Counted from the stretch's first letter, positions 16,482 to 26,513 are shown. The stretch: DNA of 64,000 nt from Planctomycetota bacterium (GCA_012960475.1 DUBE01000063.1:1-64000), one strand, 5' to 3'. The notes: generated from the letters alone by a model not told the origin. Program-made: numbers and translations.

Positions 16482-18614
16482 CTAGGTGGCCTTTGGGTCT
16501 GCGCGCCGGCCGAACAGGAAAACCAAGCCCGTCAAGACCGCCATGGAAATCCCGAGGCTGGCCCAGGGCAGCCAGGACCACCCCCGGTGCAAGAGCAGCG
16601 CGCAGGGCAGATAGCCCATCAGCATGCTGCTCAGCATGATCAGGATCGCATAGGGCGCCTGGGTGCGCACATGGTCCACGTGGTCGCTGGCGCTGGCAAT
16701 GGAACTCATCACCGTGGTGTCGCTGATGGGGGAACAGTGATCGCCGAAGATCGCTCCTTCCAGGACAGCTCCGATGGAGAGCACCACCAGCCCCTGTCCC
16801 AGGATCATGGGGTCGACTCCCAGGGGAGCGCCAAGGGAACCGAGTTGATAGGCCAGGCCTACCACCAAAGGCAGCAGGATGGTCATGGTGCTCCAGGAGG
16901 AACCCGTGCTGAATGCAACCATTGCGGCCAGCAGAAAGAGCGCCGTGGGCAGGACCACATAGGGCAGGCTGTCGGAGAGGGTCAGGGAAAGCCAGGCCGC
17001 AGTGCCCAGATCTCCGCAGACCGCGCCGACCATCCAGGCCAGGTAGAGAATTACCAGGGCCACTCCCATTGCGCGCAGGCTTCTCCAAGCGGCATCGAGG
17101 GCCGCGGGTAGTTTCAGACCGCGCGACACGCCCATGCCCAGAGCCAGTAGCAGGCCAATCAGGGAACCCCACATCAAGGGCTCCGATCCGCTGCCGTCGT
17201 AGAGGACCTGGGTCACTCCCTCGATGGTGAAGAAAGCGCTGCCCATGCTGAACGCGCCGCCCGTGTTCAGGATCAGGCCGATGGTGGCAATGACGAAAGC
17301 CAAGAGGGGCACCATGGCCACAATGGCGGCAGGGCGGATTCCTGGGGCTGGTTTCAGTTCCGTGGCGGAACTGCTCACCAGGGGTACGGCCCCTTCACGC
17401 AGAACCTGGCCCGACCGGGCCCTTCGTTCCGCCTTCAACATGGGGCCAAAGTCCCGGCCCGTGCAAACTACCAGTCCAACAAAAAAGATCGTCAACAGGC
17501 AGTAGAAGCGATAGGGCAGGGATTGCAAAAAGATCCCATAGCCATCGCTGGTGCTGAGTCCCGCATCCGGCAGCTGAGCGCTGAAGGTGCTGACCTCAAA
17601 GGCGATCCAAGTGCTGAAGATGCTGACTCCGGCTACCGGGGCAGCGGTGGAGTCTACGATCCAGGCGAGTTTTTCCCGGGCCACCTTGAAGCGGTCCGTG
17701 AGGGGGCGCATGGTGGAACCAACCAGAATCGTATTGGCATAGTCATCGAAGAAAATCGCCAGGCCCATGAACCAGGTTGCCATCTGGGTGCGGCGCGCAC
17801 TCGAAGCCAGCCGTGCGATTGAGCGCATCAGACCCTGGATGCCTCCGGCACGGGTGATGACACCCACCATGGCCAGCATGAAGATCACGAACAGGATGAT
17901 CTCGTAGCGCGCCTTGTCGACGACTTCATTGTAGAAGTAGTGGCTGAACACATCGGGCAGGGCCTGTAGGGCGGCGGCTGCGAATTCAAGACCGGTGGCT
18001 GACTTGACCAGGAAAGCGCCCACCAAAATGCCGGCGAAGAGGGCGATCACCGGCTTGCGTAGCAGGATCGCCAGGGCGATGGCCACCAGGGGCGGGAGAA
18101 GGGAACTGCGACCCGGGGCCTTGTAGGTCCTGCTCACAACGATTTCCGTGCCCGTGGGTTCCAGCACGGTCAGGGTCACCTTTCGTGATTCAGCATGGAT
18201 GGTCAAGTCCAGGCCTCCTGGGGCTGGAGTGTCGGCGCCCTTGAGGATCAGTTCCCGTTTTTTTCCATCGGCGCCCAGGAGGCCTTGGGCCGCCGTGCGC
18301 AGGGCGCGCACGATGGAGGCCCGCGCTTGCCTGTTGAGGTCTTCTGGACTGACCTCCTGGGCCTGGATGCTGGGAGAGGAGTAGAGCACTGCGCCCAGCA
18401 GAATGGTCAAGGGACCCGACTCGGAGTCAGTGCTCGCGAGCACGGTTTCCCCCAGGTTGCTCGCGGGCTCCTGAGCGTCCGGCGCCTGAGCTACCTGCTC
18501 CCCAAGTAACTTGCCCGCCTCAAAAGCAGTCAGGCGGTCGGCGGACGGGGAGGGCACCCAGAAGAGGGTGGCGATCAGGGCCCCGAACACCGCGAAGGGC
18601 AGAAAGCGGTTCAT
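16482..18614 (-). CDS. NhaC-family Na+/H+ antiporter with long N-terminal non-membrane extension
   Basis: 710 aa; 'LLPPLVAIALAILLRKPVIALFAGILVGAFL', 'IFFDDYANTILVGSTMRPLTDRFKVAREKLAWIVDSTAAPVAG', 'FSTGSSWSTMTILLPLVVGLAY', 'GDHCSPISDTTVMSSIAS'. Confidence 0.9.
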   Translation of the reverse strand: MNRFLPFAVFGALIATLFWVPSPSADRLTAFEAGKLLGEQVAQAPDAQEPASNLGETVLASTDSESGPLTILLGAVLYSSPSIQAQEVSPEDLNRQARASIVRALRTAAQGLLGADGKKRELILKGADTPAPGGLDLTIHAESRKVTLTVLEPTGTEIVVSRTYKAPGRSSLLPPLVAIALAILLRKPVIALFAGILVGAFLVKSATGLEFAAAALQALPDVFSHYFYNEVVDKARYEIILFVIFMLAMVGVITRAGGIQGLMRSIARLASSARRTQMATWFMGLAIFFDDYANTILVGSTMRPLTDRFKVAREKLAWIVDSTAAPVAGVSIFSTWIAFEVSTFSAQLPDAGLSTSDGYGIFLQSLPYRFYCLLTIFFVGLVVCTGRDFGPMLKAERRARSGQVLREGAVPLVSSSATELKPAPGIRPAAIVAMVPLLAFVIATIGLILNTGGAFSMGSAFFTIEGVTQVLYDGSGSEPLMWGSLIGLLLALGMGVSRGLKLPAALDAAWRSLRAMGVALVILYLAWMVGAVCGDLGTAAWLSLTLSDSLPYVVLPTALFLLAAMVAFSTGSSWSTMTILLPLVVGLAYQLGSLGAPLGVDPMILGQGLVVLSIGAVLEGAIFGDHCSPISDTTVMSSIASASDHVDHVRTQAPYAILIMLSSMLMGYLPCALLLHRGWSWLPWASLGISMAVLTGLVFLFGRRADPKAT

Positions 18615-18622
18615 GGCAGGGC

Positions 18623-18628
18623 AGGATA
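18623..18628 (-). promoter_or_regulatory. Putative -10 (TATCCT), 8 nt before the NhaC-like ATG
   Basis: Minus strand reads GCGTTATCCTGCCCTGCCATG. Confidence 0.45.
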
Positions 18629-18771
18629 ACGCTCGTGCAGCACTGATTCATGTCCGAAACAGGTTCCCTCGGGGTCATGTGGACGCGAGTTCTTTGGAAA
18701 GGGGCTTTGCCACATGCCTCGGCATTGGATCTTGCGGGTATGGGGGCGATCTTCAGGGCAGACGCATGGAG

Positions 18772-18777
18772 TAGACT
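18772..18777 (+). promoter_or_regulatory. Putative -10 (TAGACT), 6 nt before ATG 18784
   Basis: GAGTAGACTGGCCCCATGG. Confidence 0.45.
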
Positions 18778-18783
18778 GGCCCC

Positions 18784-19365
18784 ATGGCCAGCCCCTGCTT
18801 TTTCGCCTTGATCATTGAAGATGTCCCTGCCCAGGGGGCCTCCCAGGGCCTGCTGCTCCTGGGACTCGGCCTCCTGGTGGGGATCTTGATTGCGATCGTT
18901 GTTCTCTTGGTGCGCCTTTCAGCTCTCGAACTACGTCTCGGCCCCCTGGACACTCTCGGTGCCATTGACGCCAAGCTCAAGGTCATGTCCGGGTCCCAGG
19001 CCAACCTGGAACTGCGCCGGTTGGAGCACCTTCTGGTTGACATCCGTGACGGCCAGAAGCGCGCGGACCAACGCCTGGCCCAGGCTCTGGAAGACCGTGA
19101 GCGCGAGCCCGCTTCAGAATCCGACGGTCAGGCTGCGGGGCCTTCTCGTCTCGCGGAGCGCATCATCAATCGACTTCTGTCCCAGGGCTATGAGCGCATC
19201 GAAATCCTGACTCCCGCCAGGGAATTCGAGCAGATGCTCAGCGGGGAAGGGGAAGTGCGTGTGGAAGCCCGGCGCGGGGGTGCTGCCTACAAGGGCAGGG
19301 TCAAGGTGCAGGCCGGCTCGATCCTTGAAGTCCATCTGCGTGCGCCTTTCGCAATCTTCCCCTGA
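18784..19365 (+). CDS. Hypothetical membrane-anchored coiled-coil protein
   Basis: 193 aa; one N-terminal TM (LLLLGLGLLVGILIAIVVLLV) then a charged helical region. Confidence 0.7.
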   Translation: MASPCFFALIIEDVPAQGASQGLLLLGLGLLVGILIAIVVLLVRLSALELRLGPLDTLGAIDAKLKVMSGSQANLELRRLEHLLVDIRDGQKRADQRLAQALEDREREPASESDGQAAGPSRLAERIINRLLSQGYERIEILTPAREFEQMLSGEGEVRVEARRGGAAYKGRVKVQAGSILEVHLRAPFAIFP

Positions 19366-19493
19366 GGCGAGATTCTCGGCTCCGGCGCAAGCTATTCGCC
19401 TCGAAGATCCCTTGAGGTTCAGCGGGGTGCAACCTGCTATTCTCAAGCGCGCATTCTGTACCTGCCACCCCATCATTGAACAGCCACGATCCC

Positions 19494-20795
19494 ATGACCT
19501 CCGTCATCGCCATTGAGAACCTCGCCCAACACGCCGGGCAAACCGTGAACCTCGCGGGCTGGGTGCACAGCAAGACCGGCAAAGGCAAGTTGCAGTTCGT
19601 GCATCTGAGGGACGGCACGGGCTTCGTCCAGTGCGTAGTCAAGCGAGGCTCCGTTTCGGATGAGTTGTTTGATTCCATGGCCGATGCGGGTCAGGAATCC
19701 AGCCTTCGCTTGAGCGGCGAGGTGCGCGCCGATCCACGGGCTCCCGGCGGTTTTGAAGTGGTGGCCAGTGGGGGTGAATTGATCCACAGCGTCCACGAGT
19801 ACCCCATCAGTCCCAAGGAACATGGGGCGGACTTCTTGCTTTCCCGGCGGCATCTCTGGCTGCGCTCCAAACGTCAGTGGGCGGTCATGCGCGTGCGGGA
19901 CGCGGTGATCAGTTCGATCCGGCATTTCCTTGAAGAACGCGGCTTTGCCTGCGTGGACTCGCCCATGTTCACCCCCAGTGCCTGCGAAGGAACCAGCAAC
20001 CTCTTTGAGCTGGATTACTTCGAGGACCAAAAGGCCTACCTGACCCAGTCAGGACAGCTTTACGCCGAAGCCTCGGCCATGGCCCTGGGCAAGGTCTATT
20101 GTTTTGGCCCGGCCTTTCGCGCAGAGAAATCAAAGACCCGACGACATCTGACCGAGTTCTGGATGTTGGAGCCTGAGATGGCGTTTGCAGACTTGGACGA
20201 TGTGTGCCAACTGGCCGAAGACCTGATCTGTCGCATCGTGAGCGATGTATTGGAGCGCCGTCAGCCGGAGCTCGCGGCCCTCGAACGCGACCTCTCGAAA
20301 CTCGAATGCGTGCTCGGTGGATTTCCCCGCATCACCTACGACGAGGCTTCCAAGATCCTGCTCGAACATCCGGACTCTGAATTCGTGGCCGGTGAGGACT
20401 TTGGTGCCCCGGACGAGACAATTCTCTCGGAGCTCCACGATCAACCGGTGATGATCACCCGCTATCCCAAAGCGATCAAATCCTTCTACATGAAAGAAGA
20501 TCCGGAAGATCCCAGCAAGGTGCTCTGCGTGGACATGATCGCCCCTGAGGGCGTGGGCGAGATCATTGGTGGCAGTCAGCGCGAAGAGGACCTGGACACC
20601 CTTGTGGCCGAGATCGAACGTCACGGTCTGCCCCAGTCCGAATTCGAATGGTATCTGGACCTACGTCGCTATGGCTCCGTGCCCCACGGGGGCTTTGGAC
20701 TCGGGCTTGAGCGCTGCGTGGGCTGGCTCTGCGGTCTGGAACATGTGCGCGAGGCAGCACCCTTCCCGCGTCTGATGACGCGCATTCGTCCCTAG
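19494..20795 (+). CDS. asnS: Asparaginyl-tRNA synthetase
   Basis: 433 aa from ATG 19494; OB fold 'VNLAGWVHSKTGKGKLQFVHLRDGTGFVQCVV'; class II 'FGPAFRAEKSKTRRHLTEFWMLEPEMAF', 'MITRYPKAIKSFYMKED', 'GLGLERCVGWLCGLEHVREAAPFPR'. Confidence 0.96.
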   Translation: MTSVIAIENLAQHAGQTVNLAGWVHSKTGKGKLQFVHLRDGTGFVQCVVKRGSVSDELFDSMADAGQESSLRLSGEVRADPRAPGGFEVVASGGELIHSVHEYPISPKEHGADFLLSRRHLWLRSKRQWAVMRVRDAVISSIRHFLEERGFACVDSPMFTPSACEGTSNLFELDYFEDQKAYLTQSGQLYAEASAMALGKVYCFGPAFRAEKSKTRRHLTEFWMLEPEMAFADLDDVCQLAEDLICRIVSDVLERRQPELAALERDLSKLECVLGGFPRITYDEASKILLEHPDSEFVAGEDFGAPDETILSELHDQPVMITRYPKAIKSFYMKEDPEDPSKVLCVDMIAPEGVGEIIGGSQREEDLDTLVAEIERHGLPQSEFEWYLDLRRYGSVPHGGFGLGLERCVGWLCGLEHVREAAPFPRLMTRIRP

Positions 20796-20880
20796 GGGCG
20801 GGTTCGGGCCCTGTTGCCCGGGGCCAGCGAGAGTCAGGCGGGGATCTGAATGCCAGAGAAGCCTGAACCCGGGTGGGTGA

Positions 20881-21651
20881 TCAGTGCCTGGCTCCGGCCG
20901 TCTCCACCAGGAGGCGCTCGTACTTCAAAGCCTCATCGATCTGGTGTTGCCAGGAGCCGTCCGGGCGAAAAGCGTCGGGTATGCCCAGATGCTCGGCCAG
21001 GGAGCGGGAGGCGCGGTGTTTGACCCAGGCCAGGGTGTCGATCCGGGGCCAGTCCGGGGGGTTGGTTTTTTCCGCGGGGGTGCGGGCGCGCAGGACACGG
21101 ATCAGGAAGGGGGCCACCCGAGTTTCTTTCAGGGCCAGAAGAGTGCAGGCGCACTCCACACGCACAGCCAGATCAGGATGGGGATCGGAGCCGATTACCA
21201 GTGCCATCAGGCGCACGGACTGGTCTGGGGTGAGGGGACGTAGCAGGAGCGCTGCGGCCTGGGTGATCTGATTGCCACTTTCTCCACGGCTGGGCGGTGT
21301 CTGGCGGCGTTCGAGGGAGGCGAGAAAGTGCTCGCTGATGCGAGGCGCCTCATCACGGGCTCCTTCATGGGCACAGAGCAGGGTGGCGCGCAGGGCGCGT
21401 TCCCCGAATCCCAGGCTGGCCTCCAACAATGCTGGGCGCGCTGTTGAATCCCAGAGAGGCTGTTCAAGGTCGCGAACAAATGTGGCGAACTCGGCGGAGT
21501 GCATGCTGGCCCAATCGGAGGGCGGAGCTTTCAGGCAATCCTTGCTGGGTTGCCCGGGTCCGGCACAGGCGACGATCAGTAGCGCCGCCGGCCATAACAG
21601 GGGCCAGGGGCGCGCGAGGGCAAGGGACTGAAGGCGCGAGATAGGCCGCAT
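20881..21651 (-). CDS. Hypothetical lipoprotein (HEAT-like)
   Basis: 256 aa from ATG 21651; lipobox LLIVAC; alpha-helical repeats 'ALVIGSDPHPDLAVRVECACTLLALKETRVAPFLIRVL'. Confidence 0.65.
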   Translation of the reverse strand: MRPISRLQSLALARPWPLLWPAALLIVACAGPGQPSKDCLKAPPSDWASMHSAEFATFVRDLEQPLWDSTARPALLEASLGFGERALRATLLCAHEGARDEAPRISEHFLASLERRQTPPSRGESGNQITQAAALLLRPLTPDQSVRLMALVIGSDPHPDLAVRVECACTLLALKETRVAPFLIRVLRARTPAEKTNPPDWPRIDTLAWVKHRASRSLAEHLGIPDAFRPDGSWQHQIDEALKYERLLVETAGARH

Positions 21652-21659
21652 GGGGGCCA

Positions 21660-21665
21660 ACCATA
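21660..21665 (-). promoter_or_regulatory. Putative -10 (TATGGT), 8 nt before ATG 21651
   Basis: Minus strand reads GGGCGTTATGGTTGGCCCCCATG. Confidence 0.45.
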
Positions 21666-21691
21666 ACGCCCTCCACCCCGCAGCCGAAGTC

Positions 21692-24600
21692 CTAGGGTTG
21701 ACGGATCAGGTCGAAGGCGCGCAGGCCTGCTCCGTCCGAGACCCAGAGCAACTCCCCGGACGTCCGAGACTCGAAGGCGACCCAGTACCAGGGGCCTTCC
21801 GATGCGGCAGACAATCCCGCTTGCGGGTCGTCGGCAGGGGTCACGAGGTAGATCCCCGCCGTGCGGGTCAGAACCCAACCGCCGAAGCGCGAGGTCATGC
21901 TCTTCAGGGGACCGTCCCCGCGGCGCCACACTTGCAGGCCGCAGTCGGACCCGTGCAGGTGTTGATCGTCCTTGGCCAGGGTGCGGGAACTGCTTCCCGC
22001 GGGCAGAATCTCCGGCCGCAGGCTGTTGGTCCAAATCGCCACGCTTCCATTGGCCAGGCGCAACTGGACGAAGTCCGTGCCCTGGGTGGGGCCCATGCTG
22101 GGGGGGCTTTTCAGGTCCCAGGGACCGGTCAGCTTGCCCGTGTCCGCCGCCAGGAGGAAAGCTTGGCCCTCTTCGGTCACCAGCAACAATCGGTCTTCCA
22201 GTTGGGGCAAGAACACCGGTGCGCGGGAGATGCCCGAGAGGGTCGCAACTTTTTGTGACCAGATGATCTTGCCCCCGTGTCCCACACGGGCCAGGTTTCC
22301 GTTGCGGTCCACCATGATGTGATCGGAGCCGACGGGTACGGGAACCGCATCCACCCGGCCGCTGCTGCGCCAGGAGCGCACGGGGATGCGCGAAAATACC
22401 GCATGCAGGTTGCTCGGTCCGCGCAATTCAAAAGGCTCGTCCAAATAGCCGTCTAGTTGCAGGCGTCCGGCGAACACATCCGTTTGGCGCATCTCGTGCA
22501 TCAGGGGCGTGGTATAGACTTCTCCCGATGGCAGGCGGATGGTGGCGCCGCTTGGGGTGCTGGTGATTTGCGCGGGAAGGTACCAGGCCTCGGGATCTTG
22601 CATGTGTTCGCCCAGCAATTCCCAGGCTTTTTGGTGCTGGCCCGCGCGGGCTTCTGTCCGAGCGCGTTCAAGGGCATTGGCACGACGCACCAGGTCATGG
22701 TGTTCTTCCGCTAAGGCAGCGCGGACATTGCCTTTGGCGTCGAGCTGAAACAACTCGGCGTAGATTGACAGGGCACGCTTCAGCTCTCCGGACTCGTCCT
22801 TGCTTCGTGCTTCTTTCAGAAGTTGGTTTTGGTCCGAGCGCAGGTGCTTCTGGGTCCGGGCGGAGGCCAGGTTCGCGCGCAGGGTCTTGCGCTTGAGCAA
22901 CTGTGCGTCCAGCGCATCAAGACCCCGCGAGAGGGACCTTTCGGCGTGAGCCGGCGGATTGCTGAGCGCCCCTCGCAGTGCCCTAGCCAGGCTGGAGAGG
23001 CTGTCTTCGCTCTTGACCTGATTGGGATCGTCAAGGCGAGCTGGGCCCAGGCCTGTGGCTTGCTCGCCAAGGGCCTCTGGAATCGAAGCCATCAGGTCGG
23101 ACTTGAGGGGCCAGATGCCCTTGACCAGTCGCAGCTTCGGGGGCTGGCTGAGGGCCCGGGCCAGATCCAAGGCCCGCAGGGAATCTCCCCTGCGCGCTTC
23201 GTGGCCCACGGCTTCGTATTGATCGAGCCAGCGGTCGCGCAATTCAAGTTCGGCCGCCCGTTGCTTCTCTTCGATGGCGCGCCTGAGTGCCAGCACATCG
23301 GGCTGGGTGTCCCCCGGGAATTTCTGTTGCAGGGCCCAACTGGCCCGCTCAGGGTCCGCCAGGAGCGCGCGCACCTCGGCCAACTGGCCGCCGCGTCGGC
23401 GTTGAGTATTGACCTGCACCAAGGCAACCCCTGCCAGGCCCGCAACTCCTGCCAGGGTGAACAGCAGTCGTCGGCGCAGGCGCCGGGCGGAGTTGGTAGA
23501 CCGACGGGCCCGGCTGAGCAGGAGACGCGCTTCTCTTTCTCCGGGCAGGGCGGCGGTCAATTCGCGTAGTGCCAGGACCGCACGATCGCTGAGGCCGCGT
23601 TTGATGAAATCTTCGCAGGCGGCGATGATCCAGGGGGCGGCTTCATGGGCCAGGCCCGATTCCAGGAGCAACTGGCCCAACTCCAAGCGCTCGGCTGCAG
23701 TCTCCGGAGCTCGGGCTTGGGCCAGGCGCAGGGCGGGCTGGGCCCGCAGCAGGAATCCTTTTTCGATTTGGGTCCGGGCGAGCTTGAGCAACTCAGGCAT
23801 CGGCGGGCGCTCGGGGTTGCTGCCGTCGGCGGCTTCCTGGGCCAGACGATGGAGTTGAATGAGCAGGTTGTCCGGGAAAGTGCGCGCGGCTTCGATCCAA
23901 TGCAACACCGATTGGTTGGCTTGACCAAGACTGTGATCCAGTCGCCGCAGCAGCGTCCAGACTGCACGAGCTTCCATCATTCGTACGGCGGCTACCAGGC
24001 GGCCGCTGCCCCATTCGCCCACCAAGACCTCCGCGGCGTCCGCGTCAAGGGCGCCCGGGGTTCCGCGCTGGGTCCAAGCAGTCAAGCGCACGGCTGCGCG
24101 TCGCCAGGCTTTGCGGCGCAATTCTTCCATCGCAAGCACCAGGATCTGGTCGCCGCTGAGGGTATAGAGGCCTCCGTTTTCGAGACCCATTCCCAGAGAA
24201 AGGCTGGCCTGGCGCAGGGTCCATCCGAGGCGATTGGCGATTTCCGCCACGGTGGAGCGGCCGTCCACCTCACTGAAGAGCACCTGGGGCAAGCTCTCGC
24301 ACTTGGCCGGATCGTAGATCGCCGCGATGGCGTCCGCCGTCAATTGGTGGTTGGGCACCACTCCATGTCGCTCATCGGCGATGCGTGCGTACTCAAGCAA
24401 CAAACCCTCGATGGGGAGTGGGCTGATGGGGGGCTGGTTGGAGCCGGCAATGACCCGTCCTTCGGAATCAAAGGTAAGATCCCGGGGCTCGAAGCGGAAA
24501 TGGGCTCCATCTCCATCCAAAAGGCAATAGAGCTGCTCCAGCCGATTGGCGCGGGCCACCTCGGCGATGTGCAGGTGTTCGATACGTGTGCCCGGGGCGT

Positions 24601-24853
24601 CGAGCCAGGCGTCTTTGACCAGTTCCTGCCAGAAGTCTGCGGGCTCCTCGTCGGTGGGAAGCAGATAGGCCTTGCCGTCCGAGAGCCCCACCAGTACACG
24701 CGGGCTGCCGCGAGAGCTGAGGGTCACGACACCTTGCTTGCGTCCACGGGCCAAGCCCTGAAGCAATTCAGCCAAACCAATACCGCGTACATCTCCTTGA
24801 AAACTCATGCTGCCGGGGTGGGGTTCCCCAGCAGTCTTCATCGACTCCTCCAT
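21692..24853 (-). CDS. Multidomain protein: DUF4388-like N-terminus, helical/TPR region, TM, PEGA-like, C-terminal PQQ/beta-propeller-like domain
   Basis: 1053 aa from ATG 24853 (the 1219-aa ORF call extends into the upstream gene); 'FQGDVRGIGLAELLQGLARGRKQGVVTLSSRGSPRVLVGLSDGKAYLL'; TM 'LLFTLAGVAGLAGVALV'; 'ITSTPSGATIRLPSG'; 'VGHGGKIIWSQKVATLSGIS'. Confidence 0.75.
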   Translation of the reverse strand: MEESMKTAGEPHPGSMSFQGDVRGIGLAELLQGLARGRKQGVVTLSSRGSPRVLVGLSDGKAYLLPTDEEPADFWQELVKDAWLDAPGTRIEHLHIAEVARANRLEQLYCLLDGDGAHFRFEPRDLTFDSEGRVIAGSNQPPISPLPIEGLLLEYARIADERHGVVPNHQLTADAIAAIYDPAKCESLPQVLFSEVDGRSTVAEIANRLGWTLRQASLSLGMGLENGGLYTLSGDQILVLAMEELRRKAWRRAAVRLTAWTQRGTPGALDADAAEVLVGEWGSGRLVAAVRMMEARAVWTLLRRLDHSLGQANQSVLHWIEAARTFPDNLLIQLHRLAQEAADGSNPERPPMPELLKLARTQIEKGFLLRAQPALRLAQARAPETAAERLELGQLLLESGLAHEAAPWIIAACEDFIKRGLSDRAVLALRELTAALPGEREARLLLSRARRSTNSARRLRRRLLFTLAGVAGLAGVALVQVNTQRRRGGQLAEVRALLADPERASWALQQKFPGDTQPDVLALRRAIEEKQRAAELELRDRWLDQYEAVGHEARRGDSLRALDLARALSQPPKLRLVKGIWPLKSDLMASIPEALGEQATGLGPARLDDPNQVKSEDSLSSLARALRGALSNPPAHAERSLSRGLDALDAQLLKRKTLRANLASARTQKHLRSDQNQLLKEARSKDESGELKRALSIYAELFQLDAKGNVRAALAEEHHDLVRRANALERARTEARAGQHQKAWELLGEHMQDPEAWYLPAQITSTPSGATIRLPSGEVYTTPLMHEMRQTDVFAGRLQLDGYLDEPFELRGPSNLHAVFSRIPVRSWRSSGRVDAVPVPVGSDHIMVDRNGNLARVGHGGKIIWSQKVATLSGISRAPVFLPQLEDRLLLVTEEGQAFLLAADTGKLTGPWDLKSPPSMGPTQGTDFVQLRLANGSVAIWTNSLRPEILPAGSSSRTLAKDDQHLHGSDCGLQVWRRGDGPLKSMTSRFGGWVLTRTAGIYLVTPADDPQAGLSAASEGPWYWVAFESRTSGELLWVSDGAGLRAFDLIRQP

Positions 24854-24873
24854 GCCCCAGCCTTCAACCCCTC

Positions 24874-25491
24874 TCAGGCTTCCCTGAACCAGGAACGCAC
24901 TTCTTCCAGGGCAGCGGGAGTGTCCAGGTTGATCCGTGTCCCAGAGTGATACAGATCCACCGCCCCAAGGGGTTGGGCGTGCCCGCGCAGGTCCCGCAGA
25001 GGCTGGTCGGGGCGCATTTCTGCAACTCGGGCCAGCAACTCGCGGCCCAGAATCAGGGGGTGTCCGAAGCGTCCATCGGGGCAGCGGGGGGCGATCCAGC
25101 CCCGAGGGGGTGAATCGGCCTTGAGGAAGGCCGCGATCATTGTCTCGAGGTCCCGTCTGTGGAGGCAGGGAGAATCCGCGGGCCAGAGCAGAAGGTCCTG
25201 GCCCGTGCGCGCCCTGACGGCCGCGGCGATGCTGCCCGTGCGGCCCTGGTCCCAGGCAGGGTGGTGAAGAACCTCCAGTGGCTCTCCCGCGCAGGCGGCC
25301 TGAATCGGCCCGTGGTCTGCGCCCGCCACCAGCAGGGGTTTGTTCTGGCAAAGACCCAGGCTGGTTTCAAGGAGCCAGTCGAGCACGGTTTTGTGCTTGC
25401 CGTCCTGGTCTGTCAGGACCCGTGCCAGGACCTTGGGCTGGCCCAGGCGACGGGAGGCTCCCGCGGCCAGAATCACAAGGGTCGGATTCAT
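24874..25491 (-). CDS. MobA-like NTP transferase (MocA/molybdopterin cytidylyltransferase-like)
   Basis: 205 aa; 'LVILAAGASRRLGQPKVLARV...LLLWPADSPCLHRRDLETMIAAF...RCPDGRFGHPLILGRELLARVA'. Confidence 0.85.
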   Translation of the reverse strand: MNPTLVILAAGASRRLGQPKVLARVLTDQDGKHKTVLDWLLETSLGLCQNKPLLVAGADHGPIQAACAGEPLEVLHHPAWDQGRTGSIAAAVRARTGQDLLLWPADSPCLHRRDLETMIAAFLKADSPPRGWIAPRCPDGRFGHPLILGRELLARVAEMRPDQPLRDLRGHAQPLGAVDLYHSGTRINLDTPAALEEVRSWFREA

Positions 25492-26513
25492 CCGCCGATC
25501 CAGCGGTCGAACATTCCCTGGGCTCGATGGGGGTCATCCGTGCCCTCGATCAAAGTGCGCCCGTCAGGGAAGACAGTGAGTACCAGATCCTCTATTTCTG
25601 CCCGCAGCAAGGGTCCCGCGCGTACGACTCGCTTGGCCACGGGCCGCAACCTCTCTGCTAGTAGGTCCATATCCGGCGCAGCACCTTGTCGTTGAACCTG
25701 GACCGTGTTGCGACCACAAAGGGTCAAGGTCTCGTCCCCCTGTGCCTGCTCCCAGAATTCAAACTTCTGCTGCGCGCAACAGGGGCACTCGGGATCCGCT
25801 TTTGCCACCAACCGTCGGCATTCACCGTTCCAGGCGTCCAACTCGATCAAAGCCGTTTCGGGCTGCGTACTGCCGGCCAGAATGCGGAGGGCAAGTCCCG
25901 CTTGCATGGACCCCACCAGGCCCACGGCGGGCATGATCACCCCGGCGGTGTCACAGGTTGGCAGAGTTCCCGAGGGCGGAGGATTGCGGAATACACAGCG
26001 CAGGCAAGGCCCCCTGCCCGGAAGGATCGGCAGGACCAATCCAGCTCCGCCCACCACGCCCCCGTAGATCCAGGGCAGGCCGTGTTGCACGCAGTAGTCG
26101 TTGATCAGATAGCGCGTGCTCAGGTTGTCCGTGCCGTCCAGGATCAGGTCGCAGCCCTCGGAGAGTTCAGCCAGGTTGCGTCCATCCACATGCACCGCAT
26201 GGCAAGTGAGGTGGGTAGGCCCGCCGATGCGAGCGAGGGTTTCGGCAGCGGCGAGGACTTTGGCCTGGCCCTGCTGCGCATGGGCATCGTCAAACAGTAC
26301 CTGGCGTGGTAGGTTGCTGAGTTCCACGATGTCCCGGTCCGCCAGCACCAACTCGCCGATTCCGGCTCGCACCAGGGACTGGGCCAGCACGCCACCAAGG
26401 GCACCTGTACCCACCAGCAGGACGCGGGCCTGTGCTATGCGCTCTTGGCCTTCTGTGCCCAGGGAAGCAAAGCGCACCTGCCGATCGAAGCGTTGGGGTG
26501 TGGAAGGGGTCAT
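25488..26513 (-). CDS. ThiF/MoeB/HesA-family E1-like adenylyltransferase
   Basis: 341 aa from ATG 26513; 'FDRQVRFASLGTEGQERIAQARVLLVGTGALGGVLAQSLVRAGIGELVLADRDIVELSNLPRQVLF', 'LPTCDTAGVIMPAVG', Zn pairs 'CLRC...CPCC'. Confidence 0.93.
   Translation of the reverse strand: MTPSTPQRFDRQVRFASLGTEGQERIAQARVLLVGTGALGGVLAQSLVRAGIGELVLADRDIVELSNLPRQVLFDDAHAQQGQAKVLAAAETLARIGGPTHLTCHAVHVDGRNLAELSEGCDLILDGTDNLSTRYLINDYCVQHGLPWIYGGVVGGAGLVLPILPGRGPCLRCVFRNPPPSGTLPTCDTAGVIMPAVGLVGSMQAGLALRILAGSTQPETALIELDAWNGECRRLVAKADPECPCCAQQKFEFWEQAQGDETLTLCGRNTVQVQRQGAAPDMDLLAERLRPVAKRVVRAGPLLRAEIEDLVLTVFPDGRTLIEGTDDPHRAQGMFDRWIGG

Noticed and set aside
20796-20880. Inverted repeat CGGGTTC...GAACCCG between asnS and the convergent lipoprotein gene
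   Set aside because: Arms are far apart (about 50 nt) and imperfect in context; not enough to call a terminator.
23645-24949. 434-aa plus-strand ORF
   Set aside because: Antisense of the DUF4388-containing gene; no recognisable motif.
24874-25351. N-terminal extension of the 1219-aa ORF (21692..25351 -)
   Set aside because: Overlaps the MobA-like gene in another frame; coherent DUF4388 sequence begins only at ATG 24853.
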